The notes beneath the pieces were generated by a model. It worked only from the letters and a program-made list of their open reading frames with translations, searched no databases and was not told the origin of the DNA. A stretch of 64,000 nt of DNA from assembly GCA_026390795.1 (NCBI GenBank), contig JAPLFG010000003.1:2232001-2296000 (forward strand), written 5' to 3'. Positions 63,333-64,000 of this stretch are shown piece after piece. This DNA is from Ignavibacteriales bacterium (GTDB taxonomy: Bacteria; Bacteroidota; Ignavibacteria; Ignavibacteriales; Melioribacteraceae). Position 1 is the stretch's first letter; each line of letters begins with the position of its first letter. The position numbers and the translations under genes are program-made.

Positions 63333-64000
63333 ATGTCAAAGAGAATTTTATTAATTGATGATGAGCCATCCTTAAGAAGATCTATTTCAATCGGTTTAAA
63401 TCAAAGAGGTGTTGATGTTGAACTTTGCGAGAATGGAATAAGTGCATTGAACAAGATTGATCTCTATCAGAAAAATGAAGTTAATCTTGATACAATCGTT
63501 CTGGATATACAATTGCCGGATATTGACGGAATAAAGCTCGGTAAGATCATAAAAGCAAAATATCCTAATACTTCGATGATCTACATTACCGGTTATGCCG
63601 ACAAATTAGAGGAAACTGAAATTGACGATTTGAAAGTAGATGCATTTCTGGAAAAACCATTCGATGCAGACGAGTTGATGGTGGAGATAAACAAAATTTT
63701 AGATAAGCAGCCGAAACAACCCGTTCAAAGCCAAACAGCAAAAGAAGAAAAAAGAACTGCCGCAGCATATATGCTATTAAAGATTGATGAGAAAGCTGAT
63801 TTTTTTGAAATATATAAAAAGTTATATGCTATGGAAAATGTTTTGTATTGCGATGCAACACGCGGCGATATTGATATTTTTCTTCTAGTGCAAGCAGGCA
63901 CAATAGAAGAATGCAAAGAAATTTTTGAGAAAGAAGTTAAAATAATTGATGGATTAAAAGATGCAGAGTTTTTACCGATCGATGTACCTGTGTTAAATGA
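63333..64000 (+). CDS. Response regulator with C-terminal Lrp/AsnC-like domain (3' end outside window)
   Basis: The frame is open to the window edge, giving at least 222 residues. Residues 1-120 are a receiver: acidic pair IDDE, phospho-Asp D58 in IVLDIQLPDIDG, Thr in YITGYAD, Lys in LEKPFD. After a linker (KQPKQPVQSQT), residues 139-215 read AAAYMLLKIDEKADFFEIYK...LYCDATRGDIDIFLLVQ, which fits the Lrp/AsnC ligand-binding (RAM) fold. No DNA-binding domain is seen yet. GGAGGAA lies before ATG. The gene sits behind a sigma-54-type promoter. The receiver is certain; the RAM call is moderately supported. Confidence 0.85.
   Translation, partial: MSKRILLIDDEPSLRRSISIGLNQRGVDVELCENGISALNKIDLYQKNEVNLDTIVLDIQLPDIDGIKLGKIIKAKYPNTSMIYITGYADKLEETEIDDLKVDAFLEKPFDADELMVEINKILDKQPKQPVQSQTAKEEKRTAAAYMLLKIDEKADFFEIYKKLYAMENVLYCDATRGDIDIFLLVQAGTIEECKEIFEKEVKIIDGLKDAEFLPIDVPVLN

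Overview
The window is AT-rich and gene-dense, and reads as one chromosome segment of a Gram-negative anaerobe or facultative anaerobe of the Bacteroidota/Chlorobiota side, most likely an Ignavibacteriota (Melioribacter-like) member. This placement is an inference from gene content: multi-PAS histidine kinases with LytTR and REC-only partners, an energy-converting hydrogenase-related (Ehr) operon, FHS sugar permease plus ROK kinase, TolC/RND/MFP export, YCF48-type propeller lipoprotein, and 23S-IVP four-helix-bundle cassettes. No rRNA, tRNA or CRISPR array is visible.

Layout. 1-7.2 kb: 3' part of a RhlE-type helicase, YwbE protein, a small membrane protein abutting a relic of an ABC-F tail, a YbiT-type ABC-F ATPase, a hexose permease/ROK kinase pair, and a GT4 glycosyltransferase broken by one in-frame stop. 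7.5-14.4 kb: DUF1847 protein, thioredoxin, and a tripartite RND efflux operon. 14.6-24.5 kb: a leftward operon of an HTH-EIIA regulator plus six Hyf/Nuo-like subunits whose large subunit has lost all four NiFe-binding cysteines, preceded by a SulP transporter. 24.8-37.2 kb: aldo/keto reductase, a cyclic-nucleotide-binding MscS channel, a striking three-unit C-rich tandem repeat between convergent genes, and a signalling cluster topped by a 1489-residue kinase with about seven PAS domains.

37.2-47.1 kb holds a complete reductive pyrimidine degradation operon: NCS1 uptake, PreT/PreA reduction, dihydropyrimidinase ring opening, beta-ureidopropionase, class III aminotransferase (beta-alanine to malonate semialdehyde) and an MmsA-type dehydrogenase giving acetyl-CoA. 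It is interrupted by a small inverted-repeat-bounded cassette carrying a four-helix-bundle protein. 47.3-51.4 kb: two more PAS/GAF kinases. 51.7-56.1 kb: thiolase, PdxB (apparently starting at AUU) and transketolase, ended by a strong bidirectional terminator. 56.2-64 kb: ene-reductase, D-amino-acid-type aminotransferase, propeller lipoprotein, GT-C membrane glycosyltransferase, GH5 lipoprotein, TrmO, and a truncated REC plus Lrp-like domain regulator behind a sigma-54-type promoter.

The most interesting items are the tandem C-rich repeats (candidate multicopy sRNA locus), the Ehr operon led by an HTH-EIIA protein, the ABC-F protein with all degenerate motifs falling in one composite ATP site, the AUU start of pdxB, the two copies of a 160-bp hairpin-rich interspersed element, and the inverted-repeat cassette in the pyrimidine operon. 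All functions are from reading the sequence; no searches were run.
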